Position numbers and translations under genes: made by a program
The notes under the pieces: model-generated
Seen by the model: the letters and a program-made list of their open reading frames with translations, nothing else
Database searches by the model: none
Told to the model about the DNA's origin: nothing
Origin: Gnetum montanum
Lineage: Eukaryota > Streptophyta > Gnetopsida > Gnetales > Gnetaceae
Assembly (NCBI GenBank): GCA_015680685.1
Contig: MNCI01014147.1
Coordinates: forward strand, 446,895 to 510,894
Length of the DNA stretch: 64,000 bases
Direction of reading: 5' to 3'
Shown here: in pieces, positions 1-10,229 of the stretch
Layout of the letters: each line of letters opens with the position of its first letter
Position numbering within the stretch: position 1 is the stretch's first letter

Positions 1-138
1 AACAAGCTCATCCAGAACTAGATAGGTGTTTGTTATATATTATGCTAAGTGTATGGGCTTATTGTGTTTCTTTGTGTTCATTGTTAATTATAGCTGATTC
101 ATGTGTGCAGTACTTATACATGTAGGCGTCAAGCTTCA

Positions 139-1112
139 ATGGGATCCTCTGAGGCTACTCATATTGATGTCCTCCTTGAATTACCAGGGAATATTAAACA
201 AGTCCCTAGAAAGGCTTACGATGTAGTTTTTGGTTGCGTTGTACAAAACGCTAAGTCACTCTAGACTTGTAGGCATTTAGTTGAGTACCTATGGGACAAG
301 GTGCACTCATTGAAGGAAGCATTGGAAAAGGAGAGAGAGGAAAAGAGGGATCTTCAATTCTGTTATGAATTTGCTATTGCTAGGCTGTCTGGTGATAGTA
401 CTTAGCACACGTCTGAGATCACCTATGCGTGTTACTGGACAGTTTTGAATGGCAAAGTACATGCGATATGGGATTTAGCCAAACAAAGGGAACATATGGA
501 TTTGTTGAACAGGAAATGTTATGATTGGAAATCCTTTGCTGCTAAAGTATGTAAGTGGGGTCAAGATCAAAAGGATCACAAGCACCAGTACAAGAAGTGG
601 TTAAAGGAGGAATCAGTTGAACATCATCGAATGGAAATGTTCACTGATGGACTAGGCTTGCATCCTACTTATGATAGGCTCGTCGAGTGCACTGAGGTGG
701 AGGGATCTCCCAAGAAAACCATTACCACCACTTCCGAGGAGGCTTCAAAAAGCATGTTCTCTCTTGAGCGCCCTACTTGGACCTTAGTGGACAAGGGTAA
801 AACCTTGGCTGGTATTGATGTTCGCCTAGAGGAGGATTGGGCAAATGTGCCCGAGGAGGAGATTCTACCATGTTTGGAGGCTAGCCTAAGGCCCTCCTTG
901 CTTGTGAGTGTTTTATTATGGTGCTTACTTTTGTATGGTTTTATTGTTTTTATTGTTAGTGTTACTATTTTTCTTGGTTTTGTATTCATGATTTACTTTA
1001 TTTATCTTAACCATTTTTTGTTTTTGTTTTTGTTTTGTTATAGGGACATGTTAATGATGGAGCTGGCCCCAGTGGAGCGAGAGCAGATGATGAGGAGGAT
1101 TTTGGGGACTAG
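139..1112 (+). pseudogene. Two-exon coiled-coil reading frame, antisense to element A
   Basis: The frame starts at an ATG at 139 and runs to 903, is interrupted by an intron at 904-1043, and resumes in phase 0 to a TAG at 1110-1112. The spliced end is a short Gly/Asp/Glu tail finishing DDEEDFGD. Two in-frame TAG codons (262-264 and 403-405) break exon 1, so I call it a pseudogene. The first half is rich in Lys, Glu, Arg and Leu and looks coiled-coil. No enzyme motif is visible. It lies downstream of, and antisense to, the gag-protease region of element A, the position of the antisense ORF in Tat elements such as maize Grande. Function unknown. An AG at 109-110 could be an acceptor for an earlier exon. 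Confidence 0.55.
904..1043 (+). other. Spliceosomal intron (predicted)
   Basis: The donor is GTGAGT and the acceptor TTGTTATAG, preceded by a long T-rich tract. Joining 903 to 1044 keeps phase 0 and replaces a long hydrophobic translation with a short acidic tail and a stop. The 140-base length is normal for plants. Confidence 0.7.
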
Positions 1113-1509
1113 CCCCCTTCTAGTACTAATGCATGAGCTTACTATTAATCTAGCTTTAGCTATTAAATGTTTCGGAATTTTAGATGTTTAATGAAAATAT
1201 ATGATGGACAGATGTAATGATATGGATCTAATCATGGCATAATGTGTTGGAATTCTATTACCATATTGACGTTCAATATTTTTTTATTTTTATATGTTTT
1301 CTCTTTTTATTTTTTTCATTTTTTTCTTGTTTTCTCAAGTATTATCATGAACATATGCATGTAGCTGAATGTAAAATGAGAGAATAAAATGTAAATCAAA
1401 TATTTGTAAAAAAAGGAAAGTAATGAGAAGGCATGAATCAAAATTGCAACTTGTAGGATGTAAATGAAAATTTAACGTAACGTAATGAGAGTTTGTGTCT
1501 AACATGCTG
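1113..1509. other. AT-rich DNA without recognised features
   Basis: T-rich and A-rich runs follow the stop of the antisense frame. It may be that frame's 3' untranslated region. I see no polyadenylation signal I would defend and no open frame. Confidence 0.4.
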
Positions 1510-1820
1510 AGCTCTAGTTTAAAGCCATTTTAGGCCGTGTACATCAGTTTAAAGTCATGATGGATTGTCACATCTGCTTTAAAGAAAGAAGGATCACCAG
1601 TTTTAGGCCATAGTGGGTCGAAAGCAATAACAGTTTTAGGAAGCTTTAAAAGGAACCAACCATTTCTGACCATGGCTAGTTTAATGTCATTGTGGACGTT
1701 TGCTAGCAGTTTAATGTTGTACTAGACAGGTGGTAGTTTAATGTCATTTTGGACGGTTGGTAGTTTAACGTCATTCTAGATGGTTGGTAGTTTAACGTCA
1801 TTCCAGACAGTTGTTAGTTC
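1510..1820. repeat. Tandem repeat, 27-bp unit
   Basis: The word GTTTAA recurs at 1709, 1736, 1763 and 1790, exactly 27 bases apart, with a decayed copy at 1817. Units at 1517, 1547 and 1679 are looser (about 30 bases). Each unit reads roughly GTTTAAYGTCATTNTRGAYG. Tat-lineage elements often carry arrays between pol and the 3' LTR. Confidence 0.85.
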
Positions 1821-1835
1821 ACCCTAATTATTGAG

Positions 1836-2738
1836 TTACTTTTTAATCCTTCGTAGTTTGACGTGAGGGGTAGGGCATGTAGGTACGATGTTATACTCAC
1901 CTTCCCCTCCACTGGTGATGTCAAAGGGTAATTCCAACTGAGAGACATTAGTGGGAATGGCTCCTATGTTTGTGTTGTCTGATGCTTTGTCAGTTTTAGT
2001 AGGATCATGAGTTAAAGGCTGGTTCATGTCTTGAAGTATGCTCATGGTTCCTTGTTTAGGCTCAGAGAACTCAACTTCTAACCCTTGATCCATTCACGAG
2101 TATGAGGAAGTGAGATATGTTATCGTATCCCCATGTATGATGTTTTCACCACCCTCATAAGGTAGGTGGATCTCTTGATGGATTGGTGAGGATACGACTC
2201 TAAGTTGAGCTAGCCAAGAACATCCTAGAATCAGATTGAACCTTAACATTTCATCAACCACTACGAATTTAGCTGATGTGGGGAATTGGTCCCTTGCTAT
2301 GAAATCTAAGATAACCATGCCTTTTACCATGACACGGGAACCACTGAAGGATTTTAAGAAAGAAGTTGTTGTGGGCTGTATTTTCTCTGTAAGTCCTAGT
2401 TTTTCGATGATAGGAAAAGGTATCATGTTTGTTGCTGCACCATCATTGACATGCACCCTACGTATCTTGAAATGGTTGACTTGTATTGTTATGAACATAG
2501 GGGCTGTAGTAACCTCTCCCATTTTCTCATCTCACTTAATTTCATTAGCACAAAACTCTAGGGATGTGGGCCTTGATTCTTGAGGTTGTGGGGATAGTAC
2601 TACATAAATGGATGACTCATATGTGGGAAGGTCCTCACTAACAGGAATCGAAGTCAACATATGCACAAGAGCTTCCCGATGTACCATTGAAGTCATTACT
2701 AGATCATACAGGCTTAAGGAAGTATTCTTTTGTTTCAA
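1836..2738 (-). pseudogene. pro: Aspartic protease of element A
   Basis: This is the retroviral-type aspartic protease that cuts the Gag-Pol polyprotein inside the particle. On the minus strand it contains the active-site block VNDGAATNMIP, where plant gypsy proteases have a D-[ST/G]-GA core, and the C-terminal block LILGCSWLAQL, matching the conserved ILG-x-x-WL strand. Both lie between 2522 and 2094, in the same minus frame as gag from 3680 downward, so gag and protease were one polyprotein. Stops occur at about 2523-2531 and 2094. A region with little similarity to anything I know (1836-2093) follows, then the tandem array. RT does not follow, which is unusual. Confidence 0.7.
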
Positions 2739-3101
2739 AGCCTACGTGACTTGAGTCAATGCACTCGTTAGATCCTTATCATTTGGGGCACTCTTGTCTG
2801 TGGAAACTTGGTCCATTTGACCTAGCATTCGTGTATCTCATGGAGGAATTTTTGTGTTGGTAACTGGGGATTTTGAGTTTGGGACCTTGTGAGTGCTGGT
2901 ATTCTTGTTTTGATGACTTGTGCTAGGCTCACCGGTGGATGGAACCATAGGAATAGCATTTAGCAGTATGGGCTTTGGCGGTCCTAATTTATGCTCATGA
3001 TGTTCCTTTTCTAGGCACTCTCTTGTGAGCTTGTCAGCAAGGTGCTCTTGTAAGGGTCACAGGGAAACTATATAGGGTTGCATGTTAGGGTGTTTTGGCA
3101 C

Positions 3102-5413
3102 CTAGATCACGAAGGAAGTGGGTTGGGTTTCTAATGGTGTGGTTGCTACTCTGATGGAAGGAGGTATGCGATTGAAAAACGGTTTTTGTGGTGCGGGGAA
3201 CGCTTGTATGATGAAAGGAGTTTGAGGAGATGTTGAGGTAGGTGTATTTTTAGAAGGCCTGCAAATCACAAAAGGTTTTTGCGGGACATCTTGTTCATTC
3301 TCCACATGGATAGTGTTAATCACATATGGTGCATCATTAGTATTGAGAGGATCTTTGTAGACTCCCATGGGTTGGTTTTGGGGCCTTACTAGGTTTGCCT
3401 CGTCAAATAATATTTCACCCCTATCAATCATGCACTGTATATCCTATTTTAAGGTGAAGCAGTAGTCAATTCCGTGCCCACACCGTTGGTGATATTCGCA
3501 AAACTTGTCCAACCTAAAGCCTCTTGGAATGGGGGGCTCATTAGCTGTTGCTAAAGCTAGGTTCTTAGCCAACTCACAGAATCGATCATGTTTTTGGAAT
3601 GCCGTAGGAGACATTTGTTTATGTTTGATTAACTTGACCCTTAGAAGTTGATCTAAAAATTGTGAAGGCTTCATAGGCAAGGGTGNGTAGAAGTTGATCT
3701 AAAAATTGTGAAGGCTTCATAGGCAAGGGTGAATATTGGGTGGGATCCTTTCATTTGAATGTATGAGTGTGACCCAAGTTGGTGTTTTTATTTGAGGAAG
3801 ATTCAGGTGTAGGCATAGGTGTGGTTCTTTCACGACTGGTTAGAGCAGTGGGTTATTTTCCTTTCTATCCTGGATTATTAGGTTGGGTTTTCTCTATCAC
3901 TACCACTACCATCATTTTGGATTTATCCTTATATTTCCTTGTATGTTGGCTCATAAAGGTTGAGTAAGCTGGGTTGTTACTTGTTTGTGTTGCCTCTTCT
4001 ATGTTCTTAATTTGCATGAATGCTTCGCTCAGAGTACGGGCACTCAAATAATAAAGTTTCAATTTAATAAAGTCATTCACAACAACCTTAAGGATGGTAA
4101 GCAGGTATGTTTTAGGGATGGGCTCATGAAGTTCATTCAGGGCTGCACTCCACCTTTGGATAAATTTTTGTACTGGCTCTAATGACACATGTTTAATCTG
4201 AATCAAGCTATCCAGTGTGGCTTTAGTCTTTAGATTATATTTGAAATGAGTAACAAACTGATGTAACAAATCTTCTAGAGAGGATATGGAGTTACGGGGT
4301 AAAGCTTGGTACCAGTCTAAGGCTTTTTCCATTAAGGACATAGCAAATACATGTAGAATTACATGGGGCTAGGCCTAAAGCAATAGAAATTCTAGTTGAA
4401 ATGTTACTAGATGGGCGTTTGGATCTCCCTCTCCATTATACTTGGTTAGCTAGAGTAATGAGATTCCCTTTGGTAAGGTTAACGATGGAACTGAAGGGTT
4501 GATTGGATCATCTTGGTAGAAGTCCAGCACCTTGACTTCCTNAGTAAGTAGGTTGGTGTTGCTAAATAGCTGGTGAAATCCACTACCTAGCCATAGGTTG
4601 TGAGGTGACACACTGAACGTGTTGGGCTGAAGTAATTAGAGGTGCTCCATGGGTTTGCACTTGTGGTATGTAATAGGTGGACTTGGAAGCTGATATAACT
4701 GATGGCATTCCAATTACTTGAGGTCAGAAGATTGATCCTGCATTAGTTTAAGGGGGTTTTTAGGACTGCACTTGCAGATGTATGGTGGAAGTGGACATAT
4801 CAAATTGAATGTTGGACATGGAGAAGGTGGGAATGGAAGCGGGTACTTCTTGTTGAGAAACTAGTGCTCGAGTGTTTGCAGATGAAGGAGGAAGCATAGT
4901 TTCTTCCAGGAAAGGTTGGAATAATGAATTTGTATGGGCATGAGGACTGATGGTATGGTATGAATCCCCATGCTTAGATTGGGCTGTAAAATCATCTTCC
5001 TCATCTCCACTTTGAGGCTCTATCGGAGGTGGTTGTAAGGCTTGACTTGTTGCCATGAGAAGTTGAGATATAAGTCAATGATGGTGTTTGGAAAGGGGGA
5101 TTATACCAAATGTTGAGGAAGTGAACTCATGACCTCCTTTGTAAATGAGCTCATAGTTTTGCTTTGCTTCTCTTTCTATGTGATCGATAGGCAGGTTGGC
5201 TTGAATCTTCACACAGATAAAGTTATATTCTTCTGGTGTGAGAATTGCATAAGTAGGGTCTTTGCCCTGTAGCCTAAGTGATTGGAAAATTGGACCTTTA
5301 GGGTTTATCTGTTCAATAACAGTTATGGGTTCCATCGTAGTCATCGGGTTCGAGGTATCAACCCCAATGTTAGAGATCGGTAGTATCGCGGTGTTGATCT
5401 ATGAAGATTCCAT
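3102..5413 (-). pseudogene. gag: gag of element A
   Basis: Structural protein of the particle. The start is the ATG at 5413, aligned with the gag start of element L (62980); codon 5 is already a TAG. The N-terminal block SLRLQGKDP then TPEEYNFIC is shared with L. The central retrotransposon gag domain lies at 4341-3865 (ALDWYQALPRNSISSLEDLL). The zinc knuckle is at 3500-3450 (CEYHQRCGHGIDYC), the C-x2-H-type form common in Tat-like gags, followed by a Pro-rich linker. The frame changes at the N at 3686. Removing the 46-base duplication there puts 4341-3865 back in frame with 3680-3102, so that break is probably an assembly error. Confidence 0.75.
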
Positions 5414-5429
5414 GGTGAGCGTGAGTAAA

Positions 5430-5700
5430 GTGGGCTGGATAAGCTAAGCGTGCATAAGCTAGCTAGTCAAACTAGTGTGTGTAAGCTGGCTTGGCAAGCT
5501 GGCATGTGTAAACTAGATGTGTGTAAGCTGGGTTTAGTGTGAGTAAATTGGCTTGTCAAGCTGGAATGTGTAAGCTAGCTTGTCAAGCTGGTGTGTGTAA
5601 ACTAGACGTGTGTAAGCTGGGTTTAGCGTGAGTAAGTCAAGCTAGGCATGTGTAAGCTAGCTTGACAAGTTGAGCATTAGTTTTAGCACTTGGTCTATGT
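5430..5700 (-). repeat. 88-bp repeat in the leader of element A
   Basis: The word AACTAGAYGTGTGTAAGCTG recurs at 5511 and 5599, 88 bases apart, with partial copies on both sides. Many short inverted repeats of the AAGCTAGCTT type are mixed in. The array lies between primer site and gag start, so it is transcribed leader. Confidence 0.7.
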
Positions 5701-5755
5701 AGCATTTGAACAGGTAGTGTGATCAACGTTTTGATAGATGGTAAACAAGTTTAGG

Positions 5756-5772
5756 CCCTCCTTCTAGTGCCA
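5756..5772 (-). other. Primer-binding site, tRNA-Asn type
   Basis: On the minus strand it reads TGGCACTAGAAGGAGGG. Plant tRNA-Asn ends CCCTCCTTCTAGCGCCA, so the match is 16 of 17. It sits 6 bases inside the LTR end (TACA), as in element L. Confidence 0.8.
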
Positions 5773-5778
5773 ATTTAC

Positions 5779-7466
5779 TGTACTGACCAAAATCGTTGAC
5801 GTGAGGTTGGAAGGAAAAACACATGCCGAAAGATTATTGGAGAGACACAACTGACCTTGCCTTCACCTGAAGGTAAGTTGGAAAAAGGAAATGAAGGTAG
5901 AGTGCCTTGGATGATTTGCACGCAAATCAACCAAGGAGTTCCCTGAGCATAAGCTATGGCTAGCATTGGGGTTATCGTAACTAATGACGTACGAAATGTA
6001 AATGGTGATGCACAAAATGCAAACAAAGCATATACCAAACTGTATCGTAAATGAAGCATAAATAGAGAAAAAAATATAAATGGAAGGAAAAAATGAATTG
6101 TATTGTATTGGTTAGAATGAATGTGCACTGGTCAAAGCGTAGCTGTGCGTGTGGATGACAAGTCAAGCGCTAAGCGCCAGGGTGATATGCTTATAGGTGC
6201 TTGGATGCAAGAGCCAAATGTGCCTAAGCGTCCAAAAGTTGTTGGTCAGTGTTTCCTAAGCTGTCACCCTTTAAAATTGCCAACCCCGTTTATGTGAATG
6301 GATGGGGTATTTATAAGGTTTGGCTAGGCTTGGGTGCGGAATTCATAAATGGAATCAATAGCTGAGAAATAAGAGGAAAACGGATCATGTGACACGTGTT
6401 TGATGGATAGCTGTGTGTGAGTTGGATGCACGTAGGCAAGCTAGGTTCTTGACCAGGTGCATTGTATCTTACAACGTGTGTTAGCTTACACAAGCTAGCT
6501 TATGCCCATAGAAGCAAATACAATTTGGAGCGTAAGAGCTTGACAAGCTTACAATTGATGAAAATTTACAAAAATGATAGTGTACAAGAAGAGAAATTGA
6601 CTTTGCTTCGCTTGGAACTTCTTGACATGGATTAACTATTGTAGGGTGCTGATGTGAGTGGTTCTATGGATGTTTGAGGCATTTCTATCTCACAATAGCT
6701 CCTAGCATGAGTTGATTTTATCTTGGTGTGTCCTCAACGTGTGTTTGGCATGCTTTTGACTGAGCGTGACCAGTACTCATGCTGCTAGCATGACCTCAGC
6801 GTGACATCAGCATGAGTGAGCTGAAAATGATACATTTCACATAAATTTTTGATCTTTGAAGCTTGTTTCTTGAATGTAATAATTTCTTGACTATGGTTGA
6901 CCCTGAGAGTGATATGCTAGTCAAAACTTGAGGTTGGATGTGCCTTGTTTTAAACCACTTTTGGTAGCTCACTTTGGACTCACGCTGCCAGCGTGAGCTA
7001 CAAAAACTTGCAATTTTGGATCTGAAATCTGGAATTCTAGAGGCTGGGACTTGAAGTTGTCAAGAATGAACCTTGAGAATGACTTACACCTTCAAAGTTA
7101 GACTATTTTGACTTGATTTTGAGGCTCTCAAAGTTGGTCACGCTGGACTCACGCTGACAGCATGACCTCAACATGACCATCAGCATGAGTGAGAAAATGT
7201 ATATAATTTGTCTCAAAATTTGAACTCTCAAATGCTAAAACCTAGAGTGGATAGCAGTGACCCTTGAGGATGGCTTGCATGCTCAGATTGGACCATCTTT
7301 AACTTGATTTTGAAGTCGTTGGAGTTGCTCACATTGAGGGTAAGCTAGCTTGATAGGCTGAGCATGAGTTACATGCCTTAGTCAAATTTTTTTTGCCTCT
7401 TGAATGCTCAAAAGGGTATGAGTTATTCTCGTTTCAAAGTGTTAGGCTGAAATTAGTGGTGTTTCA
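5779..7466 (-). repeat. 5' LTR of element A
   Basis: Minus-strand LTR of 1688 bases, beginning TGAAACACCA at 7466 and ending TACA at 5779. The same two ends bound the LTR of element L. A TATA box lies at 6308-6315. U3 (6840-7440) holds about three degenerate copies of a 170-190-base unit; markers of the CCTTGAG type sit near 6901, 7071 and 7262. It also has many words of the CACGCTG / CAGCGTG type in both orientations. Confidence 0.8.
6308..6315 (-). promoter_or_regulatory. TATA box of the element A LTR
   Basis: TATAAATA on the minus strand, 530 bases before the LTR end. Element L has the same octamer in its LTR. Confidence 0.65.
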
Positions 7467-7468
7467 AC

Positions 7469-7642
7469 TGGGACTATCATCCCACTGAGGCCCAATGTGT
7501 ACGAGACCAACATCAGGCAGAACGGTATGAACACATGAAGGGGAAATGGTTCAGTAACCCCTTATTCTTGCAAGGGCTGCAGGACGATGGGGAGCCTATC
7601 TTTCATGATTGCTATTTAGTCAAACTTCCTCTAAGGCATTAG
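7469..7642 (+). CDS. Unassigned 58-codon frame at the A/B junction
   Basis: Open from the junction with A to a TAG at 7640-7642. It has a charged, aromatic-rich sequence (for example KGKWFSNPLFLQGLQDDGEP). It has no start of its own, so it is the truncated end of a longer frame cut by element A. It ends just before the gag-like Ser/Pro region of B. I do not recognise it, and it does not match the gag N-termini of D or E. Confidence 0.3.
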   Translation, partial: WDYHPTEAQCVRDQHQAERYEHMKGKWFSNPLFLQGLQDDGEPIFHDCYLVKLPLRH

Positions 7643-7649
7643 ATCATTC

Positions 7650-9057
7650 GGGTGGTGGTGATTCCTCTCCCTCTTCTCCACCAGGACCCCCAAGAGGATC
7701 AAGGATCATGTAGAAGAGGTCATGACACAAGCAAATATGGGTATGAAGATCAAGTCCATCATTAGAGTAGAGGGGGAGATCAACGTCAGGGTGGTGGTGA
7801 TTCCTCTCCCTCTTCTCCATCCTCTCGATCCCCTCCACCTCCATCCAGTTCTGACTCCGATCGTGATCGTGGGAGAAGGGAGTAAGGTGATGGTGGTCGA
7901 AAGGACCGAAGGGAATGACGTGAGGGAGTTCATGACCAATCACACGAGCCTCACCCTCAAGAAAGGAGAGGTAGATGAAATCATCATAGACATCGTGGCC
8001 TTCAATAGGATTATGACTCAGGTGAACCATTGTTGGCTACTCGAAGCATGCTCCATATCATAGAGGTAGTTCAAATACCCAGTAGGCACTTGAAGGATAG
8101 CCAAATCAAGCGCATCGATATGAACAAAATCCCCAGATTTGAAGAGGGATATAATTGTGATCTACAAACTCACTTGCAAGCATTTCATGATGCTTGCACC
8201 CTATAGAACATCAATAATGATTGGCAAAAGCTTAAGTTTTTCCCTCGCACACTCATCAAAGAAGCAGAAAGCTGGTATTGGTCTTTGGAACTGGAATCAA
8301 TCAAGAGATGGAGTACGATGCTGTAGATATTGAACGACAAGTATCAAACATACTCCAGGGTGGCAAACTTGAGATGTCAAATCCAAGGGTGGAAGCAAGG
8401 TAGTCATGAGCCCATGGATGCAGCCATGAGTAGATACCCTAGTCATGACTACTCTTAGTGGGCATAGCTTTGCCATATTATTGATGGGCTCTGCTTTGAA
8501 ACTTGAAAGACCCTTGGCGTGTACGCCCAAGGATGACTATCTAAACTAAGGGCCCATCAACTACAGCGCCTAATTAAGTAAGTGGCTAAAGAAGAGGGGG
8601 AACTTAAAAAGAAGGAGAGTGGAAAGGAGTTTAATCGAGATCCCTCCATTAGAAAGAGGAAGGTCTGATTTTGTGAAGATGAGGAGGAATCACCATTGGA
8701 TGTAGCAGTGAACCGAAAAACCTTGCCCTTACAAAAATTCACTTCTGAAATATTGGCAAAGGTTGACAAGATGTAGGAATCTTTGGAAAAAAAATTTCAA
8801 ACTGTTCTGAAGATCGCAGAGGAGTCTAGAGAGCAAGGTAATGATTGTGATTGGCATAGGAAGAAGGAAGCTAAACATGCCCATGATAAAGGTAAGGGCA
8901 AAGTTGCTGTAGCAGAACAAGTTCTAGACTTTGATACAGAGGAAAATGATGAATGTGACATATGCCAATATCAACATCCTAAGGGGTGTTGTCCCATGGT
9001 GACACATCTACAAGAGTCTGGGGTGTATGCATTGAATCCTTGCTTGGCAAAGAAGTA
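7650..9057 (+). pseudogene. gag: gag of element B
   Basis: A Gly/Ser/Pro region opens it (7650-7880) and includes a direct 31-bp duplication (7650-7680 and 7789-7819). The core gag domain runs from about 8110 to 8560: NKIPRFEEGYNCD, then LQAFHDACTL, the same block as in D and E. A coiled-coil, Lys/Glu-rich stretch follows, then the zinc knuckle CDICQYQHPKGCC at about 8957-8995 (C-x2-C-x3-H-x4-C). The frame ends at TAA 9055-9057. Several stops break the core; most are TAG. The Tyr/Pro/Gln-rich tail after 9060 is still recognisable in other frames. Confidence 0.75.
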
Positions 9058-9724
9058 AACACCCCAAAGGTTTCCTTACCCACAAGGCAATCCCAGGCAG
9101 TTCCACCAGCAGTAAGGATATTATCTAAGTGGAGCACCACCACAACCTTACGAATACTTTTAGGAATGACAGCACCCATAGGTGTGGGCGATGCAACCTC
9201 CAAGGCAGCAGTACCCTTACTGACAACCAGATCCCTATGGGTACTATGTTCAACAACCAGTCTCCCCACATGACTCTTACACTCATAAAACCTTTTATAA
9301 TTATTACCACCCCCTAGAATATTTTCAACCATAGTCTCCATCACCTAGGGGGGAAGGCCCACATCTCTACTATCCTCCATCATCTTCTATGGTCATTCCT
9401 ACTCAGCAACACCCCACTTAGTTACCATCTACTCCATTTATGTAGGGGGAAATACCATCACAACCACAACAACACAATGCTATGAGGGTTGTTAACCTAC
9501 AACCATCTCCTCAGCCATGTGGACTGAAAGTGATGCCACAAAAACATCCATTTTTTGGCCCAATAACCTAAGCATACCCTCACACACGCCTATGGCTAGT
9601 GCCTCTAAACCTCAAATTGCCTCCACTGTTCCACCCTTTGACTAGCCTTCAAACCAAATGTCCTCCGCGATTGACTAGATAAAGGAAGGTCATCTTTCCC
9701 AAAAATTGACTGATCTAGGAAGCC

Positions 9725-10050
9725 CTCTCATCTATCTTCAAGTGGCAAGAAATGAGCCATGTAAAGCTCTTCTAGACTTGGGGTAAGGAGCCAACTTGAT
9801 TTCACATGACATGTAAAGGACTTGAAACCTACCCCCGTTAAAGAAGAGAAACATTCGGCTCGAGTTGGCAGACCAATCCATTACTGTCCATTGGGATTGG
9901 TGGAGGACATTGTGACCACTGTTTACAGGTGGTCCTATCTTGCTGACTTCCTCGTCATCAGTGTTGAGAATTGCAAGCGGAACTTCCCAATCATAATGGG
10001 AAGATCTTGGCTAAGCATAGTGGATGCAGGATTGGGGCTCTGAGATCTTT
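9725..10050 (+). pseudogene. pro: Aspartic protease of element B
   Basis: The block LLDLG-x-GANLISHDM near 9769-9812 matches the LLDLGASVNLLP active site of Athila-type proteases, with a TAA in place of the Ala/Ser codon. The downstream strand appears as PIIMGRSWLSIVDAG (about 9990-10032), equal to ILGRPFLATANA in relatives. The frame between has one shift. The element D copy keeps the same two blocks. It would cleave Gag-Pol; this copy cannot be active. Confidence 0.65.
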
Positions 10051-10229
10051 TTCTTGAAATTTCAAAGGAAAATTCTTTTGGAAAGATAGAGAAGAAGCAC
10101 GTTCCATGCATCGTGTAGAGTGACTTCAGGTGTAACTATGTGTAGCAGCTGTGGTCTGCTAAGCAGAAATCTATTCAATCATGTAGTCGGTGTATTGAGG
10201 AATCGCAAGTTCAACATCGCCTATATGTA

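Larger units (their letters stand above)
1..7466 (-). mobile_element. Element A: Tat-like Ty3/gypsy retrotransposon, 5' part, minus strand
   Basis: Read on the minus strand the order is 5' LTR (5779-7466), primer-binding site, repeat-rich leader, gag, protease, a 27-bp tandem array, then a reading frame in antisense (139-1112). No RT, RNase H or integrase is visible between the protease and the array, so the copy is internally deleted or belongs to a non-autonomous form. The 3' LTR would lie left of the window. Its gag N-terminus and both LTR ends match element L, which fixes the boundary at 7466/7467. Tat-lineage elements are known for 3'-side tandem repeats and antisense ORFs; assignment to Tat is inference from this layout and the gag and protease style. 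Confidence 0.72.

Noticed and set aside
445-1191. 248-residue protein with transmembrane segments
   Set aside because: The hydrophobic part is the translation of the intron 904-1043; GTGAGT and TTATAG borders and the in-phase acidic exon explain it better.
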